Below are positions 1-10,287 of a stretch of 32,991 nt of DNA, piece by piece. Position 1 is the first letter of the stretch. Each line of letters starts with the position of its first letter. The DNA is from Plantago elongata (Eukaryota; Streptophyta; Magnoliopsida; Lamiales; Plantaginaceae), in NCBI GenBank assembly GCA_036897095.1, contig JAYMSP010001361.1, forward strand, positions 1 through 32,991, written 5' to 3'. Under the pieces are notes generated by a model, which was not told the origin of the DNA, made no database searches, and was given only the letters and a program-made list of their open reading frames with translations. A program made the position numbers and the translations under genes.

Positions 1-639
1 CAATCACATCATACTTACACCAATCATTTATCTCTTACACAACCTATATAAAAAACCTACAATATCCTATCCAATTATAATTCCCATCCGAACACTAATT
101 TTAACAATCCTACTACAATTCAGATCACTATTCACCCATTCAAATACTCCCCACTCGAATTTCCATCCAAACAGCCACTATTTTTTTGGAGTAAATTACG
201 GGCGGGTCAATTTCCAACCAACCCATATCAGAAACGCCACGGGCTTTTTTGATTTATTTTGGCCCATACTTCACCCCTTGAAATGACAAATCCACCCCCC
301 GGTATGTTGTCGTTTAGCTCCACACCACTTCATTTCCTTGGCCCTTCTCTGTTCTCCTTTTACTTCTTATTTTCAATCATTACATATTTAATGAAATATA
401 TAAAAAATAAAGCATAAAAGTATAGATTTTCATAATATTTTAATCTCTAAAAATAAAAATCACTTTTGACTATACTTAAAATATTATAAATTTTATAATT
501 TTAAACTATTAATTGAAAATATATATTTATAAATGTAATTTAATCAATTTCAACTTTTAAACACTTTTATAATATATTATACATGTAAAAAAGTAAGATA
601 AAAAATTATTATGAATACAACTCTACTATGTATTAAGTG

Positions 640-960
640 CAGTCAAATGATTTGTGCAAATTAAAATCATGTACTAAGATACGTACATACGACCCTCACA
701 ATAATTTGTATATTGTATGTATATTTATACAACTATTCAAGGAAAACATTATATTATATAGTTATCGCGACTTGTGCATCAAAATATAGTTGGATATGTA
801 CATGGGTACAACTGCACCGGATATGTAAGATATTTACTGTATTGTGATCACAACTTGTGCGGCAAAGTACACGTATACATGGATACAATTTGACCGGTGG
901 AGTAATAATACTAAACTATAGTTATTGCTAGTGTGCACTGAAATACAATTGAATACGTAT
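640..960. repeat. Diverged direct repeat of about 80 bp
   Basis: The phrase ACTTGTGC, followed by an A/T stretch, a GGRTACAA-like box and ACCGG, occurs near 770-820 and again near 853-897. Weaker echoes lie at about 645-700 and 925-960. Spacing is 77-83 bp. The copies are strongly diverged, so this looks like an old tandem duplication or part of an unnamed repeat. Confidence 0.4.
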
Positions 961-1456
961 AAATTTAAAATAATTAAAATATAATCAAGGTTTATTTGTA
1001 GAGTATAAAAATATATAATAATTAAAATAACTTATATATTTTATGAATGATGAAGAAAAAAAATGTGGAACAATTTGGGGCTTGCTAAAAACAGAATACT
1101 TTTTAATATATTACAAAAGGTACATTAAATATTATAAACATGAAATTTAGTCCCCATATTCATATGATCCCTTTAACTCAATAATACTTTCAAATATTAA
1201 AAAATAATAATATAAAAATATTACAATATAATATGAGAACAAAAAATTATATGATATAAGTATTAATTAGATTATGACATTGATTACAAATTTAAAAAAG
1301 TAAATATTTTTTAATTTGATATTTATATTGTTTATAATTACTTTATAGTATTAAAATATTAAATATATCAATATACTTTACCAAAATTTAAATAATAAAT
1401 TATACAAACCTCAAAATGATGCTTGGCTGCCGAAATTTTGCTAGGACCGTTAGACT

Positions 1457-1492
1457 GGTTGTTTTTGCAGCCCTCAAGGCTTCCAAACAACC
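1457..1492. repeat. Short imperfect inverted repeat (stem-loop)
   Basis: An arm starting GGTTGTTT at 1457 and ending AGCC at 1472 is mirrored by an arm starting GGCT at 1478 and ending AAACAACC at 1492, with a 5-base loop. It could be an extrudable hairpin or a relic of a small inverted-repeat element. No target duplication is evident. Confidence 0.4.
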
Positions 1493-1864
1493 TGTTTAGT
1501 GATTAAAATTTTCTTTTAAAAAGTTAAATAATTTAGTATGAATGATTTGATTAAATTTAAATTTGTTTATTTATAATATTGTCCTTAAATTTTATTATGA
1601 TTGTTTATGAATCATGACCTCCTCATGTTCTTTAATTATGTTTGTTTGAAGATTCGAAGATAAAGACTAATGTTAGAAAGTTCAAATGCACAAATAAAAA
1701 TATTTTTGGATAATATTTTATAAATAAATGTAATTTTGAGTTGATTTGCAATATGTTAAAATTGTATCGTTCGTTTAGTAAAAAGTGTTATGCGTTTAAC
1801 ATTCCTTTTTCACTTAACAAAAATGTGGTGGGCGCCTTTACTGGAAACGTTAGGCAACATAATA

Positions 1865-2067
1865 CTCCCTCCATTTTGGTTTGGAAGTCTCGCTTCCTTA
1901 AATAGAAAATCTCTCTCCTACTATATACATTACCTCTCATACTTTATTTACTATTTCTCCTACTTTATCCAATCACATTTATAATTTATTAATTTATTTT
2001 CTACTTTACCACTTTTTTCTTGAAATTTGTACTCGGTCCTGCGGGACATCTAACGGGACGGAGGGAT
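1865..2067. mobile_element. Stowaway-like MITE (Tc1/mariner superfamily)
   Basis: The left end reads CTCCCTCC just after TA (1863-1864). The right end reads GGACGGAGGGAT just before TA (2068-2069). These are the terminal inverted repeat and TA target duplication typical of plant Stowaway elements. The roughly 203-bp interior is AT-rich and non-coding, as expected for a non-autonomous element. The left repeat departs from the family after the first eight bases, so the element is somewhat decayed. It lies about 480 bp upstream of the LTV1 leader exon and could contribute to that gene's distal upstream region. Confidence 0.75.
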
Positions 2068-2179
2068 TATCAAGCAGGGGTATAAACGTCAAAATAGGCA
2101 TTCACCATATTTACGAAACAACCATGCTACTTTTTTTGAATTCGAATTGGTCAACGATTGATCTGATTGATTTGATTTT

Positions 2180-2340
2180 GGCTGATCAGCCCACACTGTA
2201 ATTTACTCCATTTTTAAAACTTAGATACTACCTAGGCCTGTCAATGGGATTGACATCGTACCTGGACCCAAAATTCACAACCGGCCCATGAAATTGAGAA
2301 CCGAAATTTAGGTAAATATCCGAATAACCTAAATCCAATT
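2180..2340 (+). promoter_or_regulatory. Putative LTV1 promoter with two site II motifs
   Basis: Two GCCCA-core motifs, AGCCCA at 2188-2193 and GGCCCA at 2283-2288, read as TGGGCT and TGGGCC on the opposite strand. TGGGCY is the site II element enriched in plant promoters of ribosomal protein and ribosome biogenesis genes, which fits the downstream LTV1 gene. No clear TATA box is seen. The transcription start, placed near 2340-2380, is inferred from the leader splice donor at 2449. Confidence 0.45.
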
Positions 2341-3643
2341 ACAACCCGCCGTTTTGCTCATCTTCTATTCCGTTTCTGAAGAATCTGAACTGTCATAGCG
2401 ATTCTTACTTCTTAGCACGAAATTGTCTCTGTTCATCCACCCGTACTGGTAAGTCTAATCGTTCATATCTGAGCTGGGTTGGTTTCTTGCTCGGGCTTCT
2501 TCTCCATCTTGGTAGTTTAAAGATTGGGTTTTCTTGAGGAAGTTGTTGAATTTGAATAGGGTAGGAGAAGTAGCAGCAAGCGTTCATCTTACTTAACAGC
2601 CTTTTTCTTCAAAGATACATGTATTTGAACAGCCTTTTTCTCCAAAGATCACTCTTTTACGCCTGTTATTTTATTAGAGTAGTGCTGTAGTTATGTGATA
2701 TGATTTCTTTTTCTTGTTAGTTCTTTGTGCTACTTGGATTTCAATCTGCTATTTTTATGTGGTTTTGTTTGTTATAGCATATGGATTTTGATTGGTTTGC
2801 TTTTGTTGCTTCATTTGCAATGTAACTGAGTGACAAATTGCATAAGGAAGATGACTTTCTTGTTTATTCTTCTGTTTTAGTCTTCTTAAATATCTCATGT
2901 ACTAGTGTTAATCAGTATACTTATTGGGATTCATTCTCTCTAATTACATCATTAGTTTAAGTTTATAGGTTTTCCAGAGAGTTTATTGCACTTTAGAGAT
3001 AGATGCCCGGTTATCATCTCATGTAGTAGGATGTCAGACACTAGCCTATATTATACGAGAGTATGTTGTTAATTTAGTCTGGTTAAGAATCTTATAGCGA
3101 TTCAGCTAGACGCATAGTTGAAATGTAATGATGATCTTGAAGAAAAAGCATGTACTATCTTTCTTAAGCTGTGAGTTGGTTGTGTGCTTGTTGGAACAAA
3201 GACCTTGTACTTTATTTATGCATAATTGGACAATCTATTTTGTTAATTAATATTCTCATACTACTTCACATTAAATAATCATGTATCTAATATGGTGAAA
3301 ATATTACAATACAACCAATACATAATTACTTGTCTGTTAATTAGGGACCTGTCAGCTTCCTCCATTGCTGGGTTGGATTTTGTGTGGGGTGTTGTGGTTC
3401 AAGCCCATTGACAGCCTAGATACAAAGTACACATAAATTTTAAGTGGACAATGAACATTTTCCTTACTTTTATTTGCTGATTTTACTCATTAATTACACC
3501 AGAGAAGATTTTTTAAGACGTGTTACAAAATTTGCTTATGTGTTTATATTTTTGTTAGCTAATTCAGTTTGAAAATCATTGTATTTGTTTTAGGTCTCCT
3601 GTAGCTGAAATAACCAGAGGTTAACTCTTGTGCGTAAAAAAAA
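2340..3643 (+). other. LTV1 5' leader exon and leader intron
   Basis: A donor (ACTG|GTAAGT) at 2448/2449 and an acceptor (TTTTAG|GTCTCC) at 3593/3594 define a probable 1145-nt leader intron. It lies entirely upstream of the start codon at 3644. The second leader piece (3594-3643) is short and purine-rich, with a run of A just before the ATG. The interior is T-rich with no long open frame, as in plant leader introns, some of which raise expression. The 5' end of the first exon is not determined. Confidence 0.55.
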
Positions 3644-5740
3644 ATGGGGAAGAAAAAGTTTATTGATAAGAAGAAATCCGCCACATTCCATCTGATGGCC
3701 CGGGACACTTCTGACCCATATTACACGCCAGACCCCTCCGGTGAACGTGTCTTTGTCCGTGTTGACAACAACCAGTACACGCCTGAGACAAGCTCTGTTT
3801 TTGCCGATGCGGCTGAAGATGACGAGGATGAGTATGACAATGTTTACGGAGAATCCCAATTGCCAGAAAAACTAAGGAAGGAGATTCTGGAGTTAGGGTT
3901 TCCGGATGATGGGTACAATTACTTGTCTCACCTGAGAGAGATTACGAACACTGGTGGTGGATCCGCTTACTATGAGAATCCCAAGGCTGACTTTCAGCTG
4001 ATCCCTCGTGATGTTAAGGTTGTAGTCTACTACTCTTTTCATCTTACTGAAATATTTAGGATAAGTTGTCAAATTTAGTGATTAATTGCAGCTGTATTTT
4101 GTGAAACATATAGCCAGAGAATATAAAACACTTGTGTTCACCAAGAGTTATCCTTCCATGACAATGAATTGGAACGTGATAATTCACCAGATTTTGATTC
4201 AGTTTGTGTTACATAATCTCCTTTCCTCTTACATTGGGAAAATTATTGTAGTCATAATAGTGAAAGGCAACAATAAGAAATTTTTTCCGTATGTTTGGAA
4301 CTTGGATTCAAATTTGTGTTATGAAATTAAATGGTGTTTGATGTGTATTTGGTAGGCCTATGATGCTTCAAAGGTTGAGCTTCCAAAGACACTTGTTGCT
4401 GAGGAAAACCTTATTTCCAGTGTGGCATCAAAAGCTGTTTCTGTAAAATTACAGAGAGTAGTGGATCCTGAAGTGGCTGCGCTGCTTGATGACAGTGATG
4501 TTTCCGAGTATGGTTCTGATGTTGAGGACTTGGAAGAGGACTTTGTCACCAAAGCAAATTTCTTTGAAGGATTGGCTGATGAAGACCTTGTTAATGAATC
4601 AGAGACTGACTTCTTGCAACTAGAATCAAAGACTGCACCTGAAGTTAGGATGCCCCACTCTGATTTAGATAACATGCCACCTAGATCACGTCGTCCTCTG
4701 GATGAGCAATTTGATATGGTAAGTCCTAATTCACTCTAGTTGGGTTCTATTACCTTGAAGCACATGAAAATTGATACCCTTTGTTTTGCTTGAACTACAT
4801 TTATGTATTCAAGGGATATTCTGAGATATTGAATAATAGCAACATACTCAGGCTCTAGGAAATGTTTCATTGTGTTGTAAATGATGCAATAGTACTTTGT
4901 AGAGAATATCTAGTGCTCACAGATTAAGTTTTTCAATGCAGCTCGAACTTCAAGATTATGGTACTGACAGTGATGGACAATATGATGATTTTATGGATGA
5001 TGAGGAAGGGTGTCAAGAATCCCTTGCTGAAAAGCTCAGTCATGCATTCAAAGGCCGTCCTTCAGAGTTCTTGCAGCAGGAGTTGGGTGCAAATGAAATT
5101 GAACCCTCAGAAGCAGCTCCTGATGTGATCCAGAGGTGCAAGGAATATGCTGAAAAATATGAAAATGAAGATGACAAAGTCGATGAATTTTTACTTGAAG
5201 AGAGTAGTGATGAATCAGAAGAATGGGATTGTGAAACTGTTATTTCTACATATTCTACACTAGACAATCATCCTGGCAAAATTGGAGTTCCAGAAAGGAG
5301 ATCAAAGAAATTGGCTGACACTGCAACAGGAGTTTCTGCTATTCCTAGCCGACTGATAGCTCTTAAAGGAAAAGAGATGCTTCCTGTAGACTTCTTACCT
5401 CGCAGTAAAAAACATTCTGAGGGTAAGACAAAAGAGGAGAAAGACATGAGGGATAAGCAGAAAGAGTTGCCGAAGAGGAAGCCACGTAACCAAGAATCTA
5501 AGGAGGAGAAGAAAGAACGGAAGGTATTATCACTTATATCTCATAAATGGTCATCTTATCCATTATGTATGTATATATGTTGCCAACTTTTAGTTATTAT
5601 TTTTGCAGTCAGCTGTGAAATCAGAACGGCGTGAGGCACGCCAAATGAAAAAGGAAACGAGAGGGCTTTACAAGTTTGAGTCCCAGCGTGCACAGAAAGT
5701 TGCAGCTTTCACTGGCCCATCATCCATTCATCTTATGTGA
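3644..5740 (+). CDS. LTV1: LTV1 homologue, 40S ribosome biogenesis factor
   Basis: Four coding exons, 3644-4018, 4356-4718, 4942-5523 and 5609-5740, join in phase to 483 residues. All introns are GT-AG. In yeast and animals LTV1 sits on late pre-40S particles near the beak, with Enp1 and uS3, and is released after casein kinase 1 phosphorylation; that role is inferred here by homology. Visible features are the family's N-terminal KKKFIDKKKSATFHL motif (residues 3-17), acidic stretches at about 53-60, 170-187 and 264-268, and a long Lys/Arg/Glu-rich helix-like C-terminus (about 408-475) ending in AAFTGPSSIHLM. The ATG follows a purine-rich leader and is the first in frame after the leader intron. 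Directly after the TGA the sequence AG|GTATG resembles a donor, so the 3' UTR may be spliced. The gene looks intact. A fragment of it is copied at 9031-9620. Confidence 0.92.
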
Positions 5741-6957
5741 AGGTATGCCGTTTGCCCCTGCCACTGTAGTTAGTGTTCTGTATGTTTTAGAAAATTCTAA
5801 TTCCCCCTCTAGATGTGGTCCACATTTGTATGAAGATAGATCTAGAAACTCATTTGCATTATTTATTCATGCTGCAATAGTTTCTTACTCTGTGAAGGAT
5901 GTCTCTGCATAGGCCATAGTGGACAGTATTTAGCTTGATGCGGCAAAAGGATGTGAGCTTGTCAATTTTTTTTAAGCTTCTGGGTTTTATTTCCCATCTC
6001 TTTTCATTTGAACCTTTACAGCCACTTAACTGATAAAGGGACATAACAGAAACACACTTGGGGTTGCTGCTGTTTTTGTTTATTAAGTTGCGAAAAATTT
6101 GCAAAAATTCATTAAAACTTGGCCTGTACTCTATTATGGTATTTTCCGAGCTGAAATTTAATTTTTCCTCTTTGAGGGTTAAGTATCCAAATTATCATAT
6201 AACTGTTGATTGGCTGTGAGAGTAGAGTCTTCTACTTCGCCAAATTTACTCGAGAGGACATGAAAAGATTATAGAAAATGCAACGTTACTCTTGCAATAA
6301 TTTTGTTGTATAATGAACGACTAGGACTTCACTGAAAGTTGCCTTGAGAAGGCTTGCGCCTACAGTGTTCCTGTCTATTTATACCTACTCATAACTTCAT
6401 CCTCCTCGCTAAACTCGTTGAAAGACTGATTACCTATCTTCTGTTTTCATGTTACTTATTCCTGTTTTTATAAATTGGCAGCTAAGGTAATCTGTCAACC
6501 CATCAAGCAAATCTGGAATGTTTGGTATAACTGCAGAAGTAGGGGTGTAGGCGAGCTGACCAAACAGAATCAAAGCTCCGACCATTTTGTGCCTATTGCA
6601 GTTCAGCTACGAGTATATGGTTCTCTGTCGGAAGTCATCCATAGATAATACAACTTATTTGTAGTATGAAATTTTATTATATATGAGTGTTCTCTGCTTC
6701 TTAGTTTCTAAACAGTTCAACTCGCTTTTTAGTGAGGACTTTTTTCTGATATTATACGCGTAGGGTTTGGGCAGAGTAATTGTCAACTGTTTAAGTGGTG
6801 AGTACCTGATGGAATGAATATTACTATTTACTAGTACTGTAATTATAACTTGCAAGAAGCAATGGTAGTATTCAATATTGTTCCTGGCAAGGAGTGTCAA
6901 GTGTCAACAAAAAGGGCTTATAATCAATTACCCCTATGTACACAACTGTGAACAATT
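5741..6957. other. LTV1 3' flank, no gene seen
   Basis: This stretch holds the LTV1 3' UTR, whose poly(A) site I cannot place, and then AT-rich DNA. The short open frames show no family resemblance. The segment from about 6880 to 6957 is host sequence now separated from its continuation at 8230 by the LINE. Read across the joined site, it gives a short open stretch, SKLYILNLIDSSK, that is partly matched at 13355-13394. Confidence 0.6.
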
Positions 6958-6970
6958 CATCTGCTCCAAA
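6958..6970. repeat. Left target site duplication of the LINE
   Basis: CATCTGCTCCAAA at 6958-6970 is repeated exactly at 8217-8229, just after the LINE's short poly(A) tail. Flanking bases differ on both sides (T/A to the left, T/C to the right), so the duplication is 13 bp. A duplication of this length next to an A tail indicates target-primed reverse transcription. Confidence 0.88.
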
Positions 6971-8216
6971 TTGAACAATTTAGATAGATTAAAAACCTTG
7001 CTTCCTGATAGTCTAGTGGCTGAAATTCAAGGTTACCCTCTATATAATTTAAGCAAGGTTGATAGTAATATATGGCCTCACACCAGCTTTGGTAAGTTCT
7101 CTTTGAAGTCTGCTTATAATCTTATTAATAGTCTTAATAATAATGGTCCTAGTTGGCCTTAGTATAGAATAGAATCTGAAAAATAAAAGTTCTACCTAAA
7201 ATCAGATTCTTCCTTTAACTGGCTCTTCATAATAGACTTCCTATTGTTGCTAGATTATATAATCAAGGTAGATTGGATAGCAACTGTAGCATGTGTAAAC
7301 AGGAATATGAAACTTTAGAACATATTTTCTTTCAATGTAGAAGTTTTAACAATTTTAGGTTATGCTTTCAGGATATTAAATGCAACAATAAGTTCACCAG
7401 TTTTTTCTTCACTCTTAAGCAGAACTAGCCAGATTAATCTCATCCTTGGAGGCTGGATTATCTGGAATAACATAAACAAATTCATTTCTGAAAATAAGCC
7501 TATAGATAAGAGAAACATGGATAAACAGTTTATAAATCTGCAGAAAGACATACATATTCTTTTTTTTAGTAGCATTAGCCCTAGTAAGAAGGTTTACTGT
7601 GGTTGGAGACCTTTAAAGGATAGTATTTCTATTAACACTGATGGATCGGCTCTTGGTAATCCAGACCATGCAGGTATAGGGGGGGGAAATGGTAGTTCTT
7701 AAGAGCTGCCTCATCTTATATCGGTATTACTTGTTACAACACTGCAGAGGTCATGGCTCTCAAACTGGGAATTGTCCTGGCTGAACAACTGGAAACTGAG
7801 GAATACACTTTACAAACTGACTTTAAATACACCTTTGATTGCATTTACAGGGATCATGAACCAACTTGGATGCATCAGGATCTAGTGCAAGAAATTAGAA
7901 GAAAATTTGGAACGGATGGAAGGAAGAAAATGCAATTGATATTATAGGGAACAAAATAGAACTGCTGATCTTCTTGTTAAAATTGCTAGTGGATATCATT
8001 TTGAATCTTTTGAGCAATATGGTTATTTTAATTCACATCTTTCAAACTATGTTAATTTTAGGAGTAGCTTGTTAATTTGGGATATTTGTCTGCAATGGCT
8101 TAATTTGTACCTTAATAGTGATCGGAACAATATGATGCTTCGTATAATCACAGTGCAATAAGATGGGGGCATGTATTTTAACTAAGTTTAATGCTATGTT
8201 TATTTTGAAAAAAAAA
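6971..8216 (+). mobile_element. 5'-truncated LINE (RNase H-bearing plant non-LTR element)
   Basis: Only the 3' part of ORF2 remains (1246 bp). The insert opens in frame with the reverse transcriptase C-terminal linker (about 6971-7160; GKFSLKSAYNLI motif). Next come a zinc-knuckle region with CSMCKQEYETLEHIFFQC spacing (C-x2-C-x7-H-x4-C, near 7290-7345) and an RNase H domain (near 7600-8030) with NTDGSALGNP, a DCI motif and REQNRTADLL near its end. It terminates in nine A at 8208-8216. The frame is broken: stops follow the linker near 7160, the zinc-binding segment ends in stops near 7425, and the RNase H part runs in more than one frame. It is therefore a dead copy, also lacking the endonuclease and the reverse transcriptase core. 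The 5' truncation and A tail are usual for LINE insertion. It lies in the same orientation as LTV1 but outside the gene. Confidence 0.88.
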
Positions 8217-8229
8217 CATCTGCTCCAAA
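8217..8229. repeat. Right target site duplication of the LINE
   Basis: This is an exact 13-bp copy of 6958-6970, immediately following the A tail. It marks the 3' border of the insertion. Confidence 0.88.
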
Positions 8230-8230
8230 C

Positions 8231-8282
8231 TGTATATTCTGAACCTCATTGATTCATCAAAGATGCATACTCCTTGATTGAA
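8231..8282. repeat. Short sequence shared with 13348-13394
   Basis: About 45 bases around CTCATTGATTCATCAAAGAT recur, with a few differences, at 13348-13394 downstream of the REC stop codon. Both copies can be read on the plus strand as LNLIDSSK. Either a duplicated piece of a lost gene or an unclassified dispersed repeat would fit. The rest of 8283-8540 shows nothing I can identify. Confidence 0.5.
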
Positions 8283-8540
8283 GATGATAATCAAACATGA
8301 TGATAATGTCAATTGGTATAAATCTCTCGTCGACGCTTGACACAATTTTAGAAGGCTCATTTTAGTTAAGTCGAACATATTTTTCGTAACTTCACCATTT
8401 TTGTAGCGCTCTGGATTTCAAAAAAATGAACTAAAGAAAATGTGACCTGCACTAATTAGTGAGCTTGTAAATCGATAAACTTAACATACAAGTTTTTGAA
8501 AATAATTTTTGAACTACCAAAAATTCCCAGCGGAACTATA

Positions 8541-9020
8541 AATAGCTAAAGTCTTTGATATACGTGCTCGGCTCCAAGATGTGTCCTAACCTTTCTTTTG
8601 AACAATCAGACATTGTGTCCAGTTTTGTACCCTCAATCAAGCTATTTGAGGTTTTCGATCCCATCATCAACAAGTGGGAAGTTCTTAACAACCCACCTGT
8701 GGATGAATATATACAGTGGATTGGATGCAATGTCTTAGAACGGCACCAACAAGTTCTGATCTGTGGCTGGGAAGGTTCTGTTGTTATCTCCAGCAAGACA
8801 AGTGGGTACGCTATCCTGATTATAACTTCGATACTCTTTAGATTGCACTTTGCTCCCAGGAGGCAGAAAGCCATGACCTTGTTTATGGGCTTCCATACCG
8901 ACAAGCTCCTGTAAAAACGAACCTGGACATTATATGCCGTGGGAAGAATATTCAAGTTCAGGTCCAAGACCTCTGTTTCCAACTTCGTGTTGCTCTTGCT
9001 TCAGGCGCACCTGAATATAT
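8541..9020 (+). pseudogene. Kelch-repeat (F-box/kelch-like) gene fragment
   Basis: An open stretch from about 8549 to 8912 begins LIYVLGSK and contains the phrase KLFEVFDPIINKWEVLNNPP. That matches the plant kelch-repeat pattern of a YVLGG-type strand followed by FDP-x4-W. After about 8800 the likely reading shifts frame, since another frame stays open with QEAESHDLVYGLPYRQAP and runs to about 9017. There is no start codon, no F-box, and only about one kelch unit. It ends close to where the LTV1-derived segment begins, so it looks like a broken piece within a composite. The F-box assignment rests only on kelch proteins commonly being F-box proteins in plants; the kelch call itself is moderate. 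Confidence 0.5.
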
Positions 9021-9030
9021 GATTCCCTAC

Positions 9031-9620
9031 ATTCTAAGTTGGGTTCTTACCTTGAAGTACTTTAAAATTGAAACCTTCTGTTTTGCTTGGAATTTTTGTA
9101 CTTAAGTAGTATTCTGAGATACTCTTGAATAACAGCATCAAGCTCAGCTTCTTGGAAATGTTTAATCATTTTGTAAATAATGCAAAAGTTTTGAACTTCA
9201 ATGTTACGAAGCTTTCAAGTAATCCGCAGTCCGTACGATGCTCCTATGTGTTTATTTCCCGTTTACAGTTTATGTCGTACGATGCTTCTATCATTACTTT
9301 GTTTGGACTCCTAAAAATTACTTGCGGTTGAAACATTTCAGCACAGTATGTTCTTATATCATAGCATGACTGTCATTTCATGTTTAAGCTGCGATAATCT
9401 TTTGATTACTATTTGTCATGTTGCTGCAAGTCAATGTGCTCCAGAACCGGTTTTCATGCAGCTCGAGCTCAGATTATGGCTCTGACAGTGAAGGGCAATG
9501 CTGTATGATGATTTCGTGGATTATGGCTTTATGGGGAAGGGTATCAAGAATCCCTTGCTGAAAAGCTCAGTCATGCCGTCTTCAGATCAGTTGGCATGAA
9601 TTGGGCATAAATCCAGCACG
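9031..9620 (+). pseudogene. Partial duplicate of LTV1 (intron and exon fragment)
   Basis: 9031-9185 aligns with the LTV1 intron at about 4733-4895: both contain GTTGGGTTCT, TTTTGCTTG, TATTCTGAGATA, and a GGAAATGTTT box in the same order. 9450-9580 aligns with the acceptor and start of LTV1 exon 3 (4930-5050), including 33 identical bases at 9544-9576 and 5013-5045. Roughly 250 bp between the two blocks (9190-9440) has no LTV1 counterpart and is probably an insertion. Because intron sequence is included, this is a DNA-level copy rather than a retrocopy. The exon part carries small deletions and cannot encode the LTV1 segment intact. Similarity fades after about 9580-9620. Confidence 0.85.
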
Positions 9621-9637
9621 TATGACATGGGCAACTT

Positions 9638-10071
9638 TTGGAGGATTGCAACAAGTTCACATACTTGGCTTCTTCAGGCCGTATACAAAATCAGTTCTCT
9701 AATCCCGGACCGAACCTCCTCAATGGTGTCAAGATAAACTTTGACGTTTCTATTTGTCATGATCCTCCATCCGAAGGTGTTGGAATTGACGCAATGTCAT
9801 TACGTGGAGTCGATGAAGAATTCAGCACGCTGTCAATTTTTGCAACGAACATACATCAGAAGGAAGTAATTGTCAGGGTGATCGCTTGAATCTGATTCGC
9901 ACGTTGCAACTGCAAGAACGAAACCTTTCGGCCTCAGGTGTCAATATGGATGAAATAAAGAGTTTCATTCTTGTCTGTGATGTGTGTAATTGTAGTATTA
10001 CTCTCATACGCAATACGAGCTCAGAATTTTGCTGTCGACCAGGTGATGAGAATGGTCCTTGTTTTGAATAA
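9638..10071 (+). other. Two abutting open stretches of unknown origin
   Basis: An 83-codon frame (9638-9889) and an overlapping frame in another phase (to 10071) follow the LTV1 fragment. The second has no ATG at its beginning. Neither resembles a family I recognise. The second contains several cysteines (CDVCNC and FCCRPGDENGPC), but their spacing does not match a zinc motif I can name. They could be decayed exons of a captured gene, or chance. They are most useful as queries for tracing the source of the mosaic. Confidence 0.25.
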
Positions 10072-10287
10072 CAAATTGTGAGGCATTAACGTTAATTGTT
10101 TGGAGTTGTAATTAAGAGTGTCTGTGAAAGTAATAAGAATAAATTCTTACTGCGTACCATCCCACCTCGATTTAATTAAGTAGTTTTAGCTTCTATATAT
10201 AGGCACATGCAATTAGAGATTGATTAAAGGTGTATTATTATGTTTCAAATTGGTATTATTCAAGTTTATACGCAAATGTTTAATCTA
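10072..10287. other. AT-rich spacer, nothing identified
   Basis: This is AT-rich non-coding DNA leading into the tandem array. Confidence 0.5.

Larger units (their letters stand above)
1..1862. other. AT-rich intergenic DNA
   Basis: I see no convincing gene here. The stretch is very AT-rich with stops in all frames. It holds a diverged direct repeat (about 640-960) and a short stem-loop (1457-1492), listed separately. It ends at the MITE at 1865. Confidence 0.7.

Noticed and set aside
4358-4675. Minus-strand 105-codon serine-rich frame
   Set aside because: It is the reverse-strand shadow of LTV1 exon 2, whose acidic codons read as serine-rich on the other strand.
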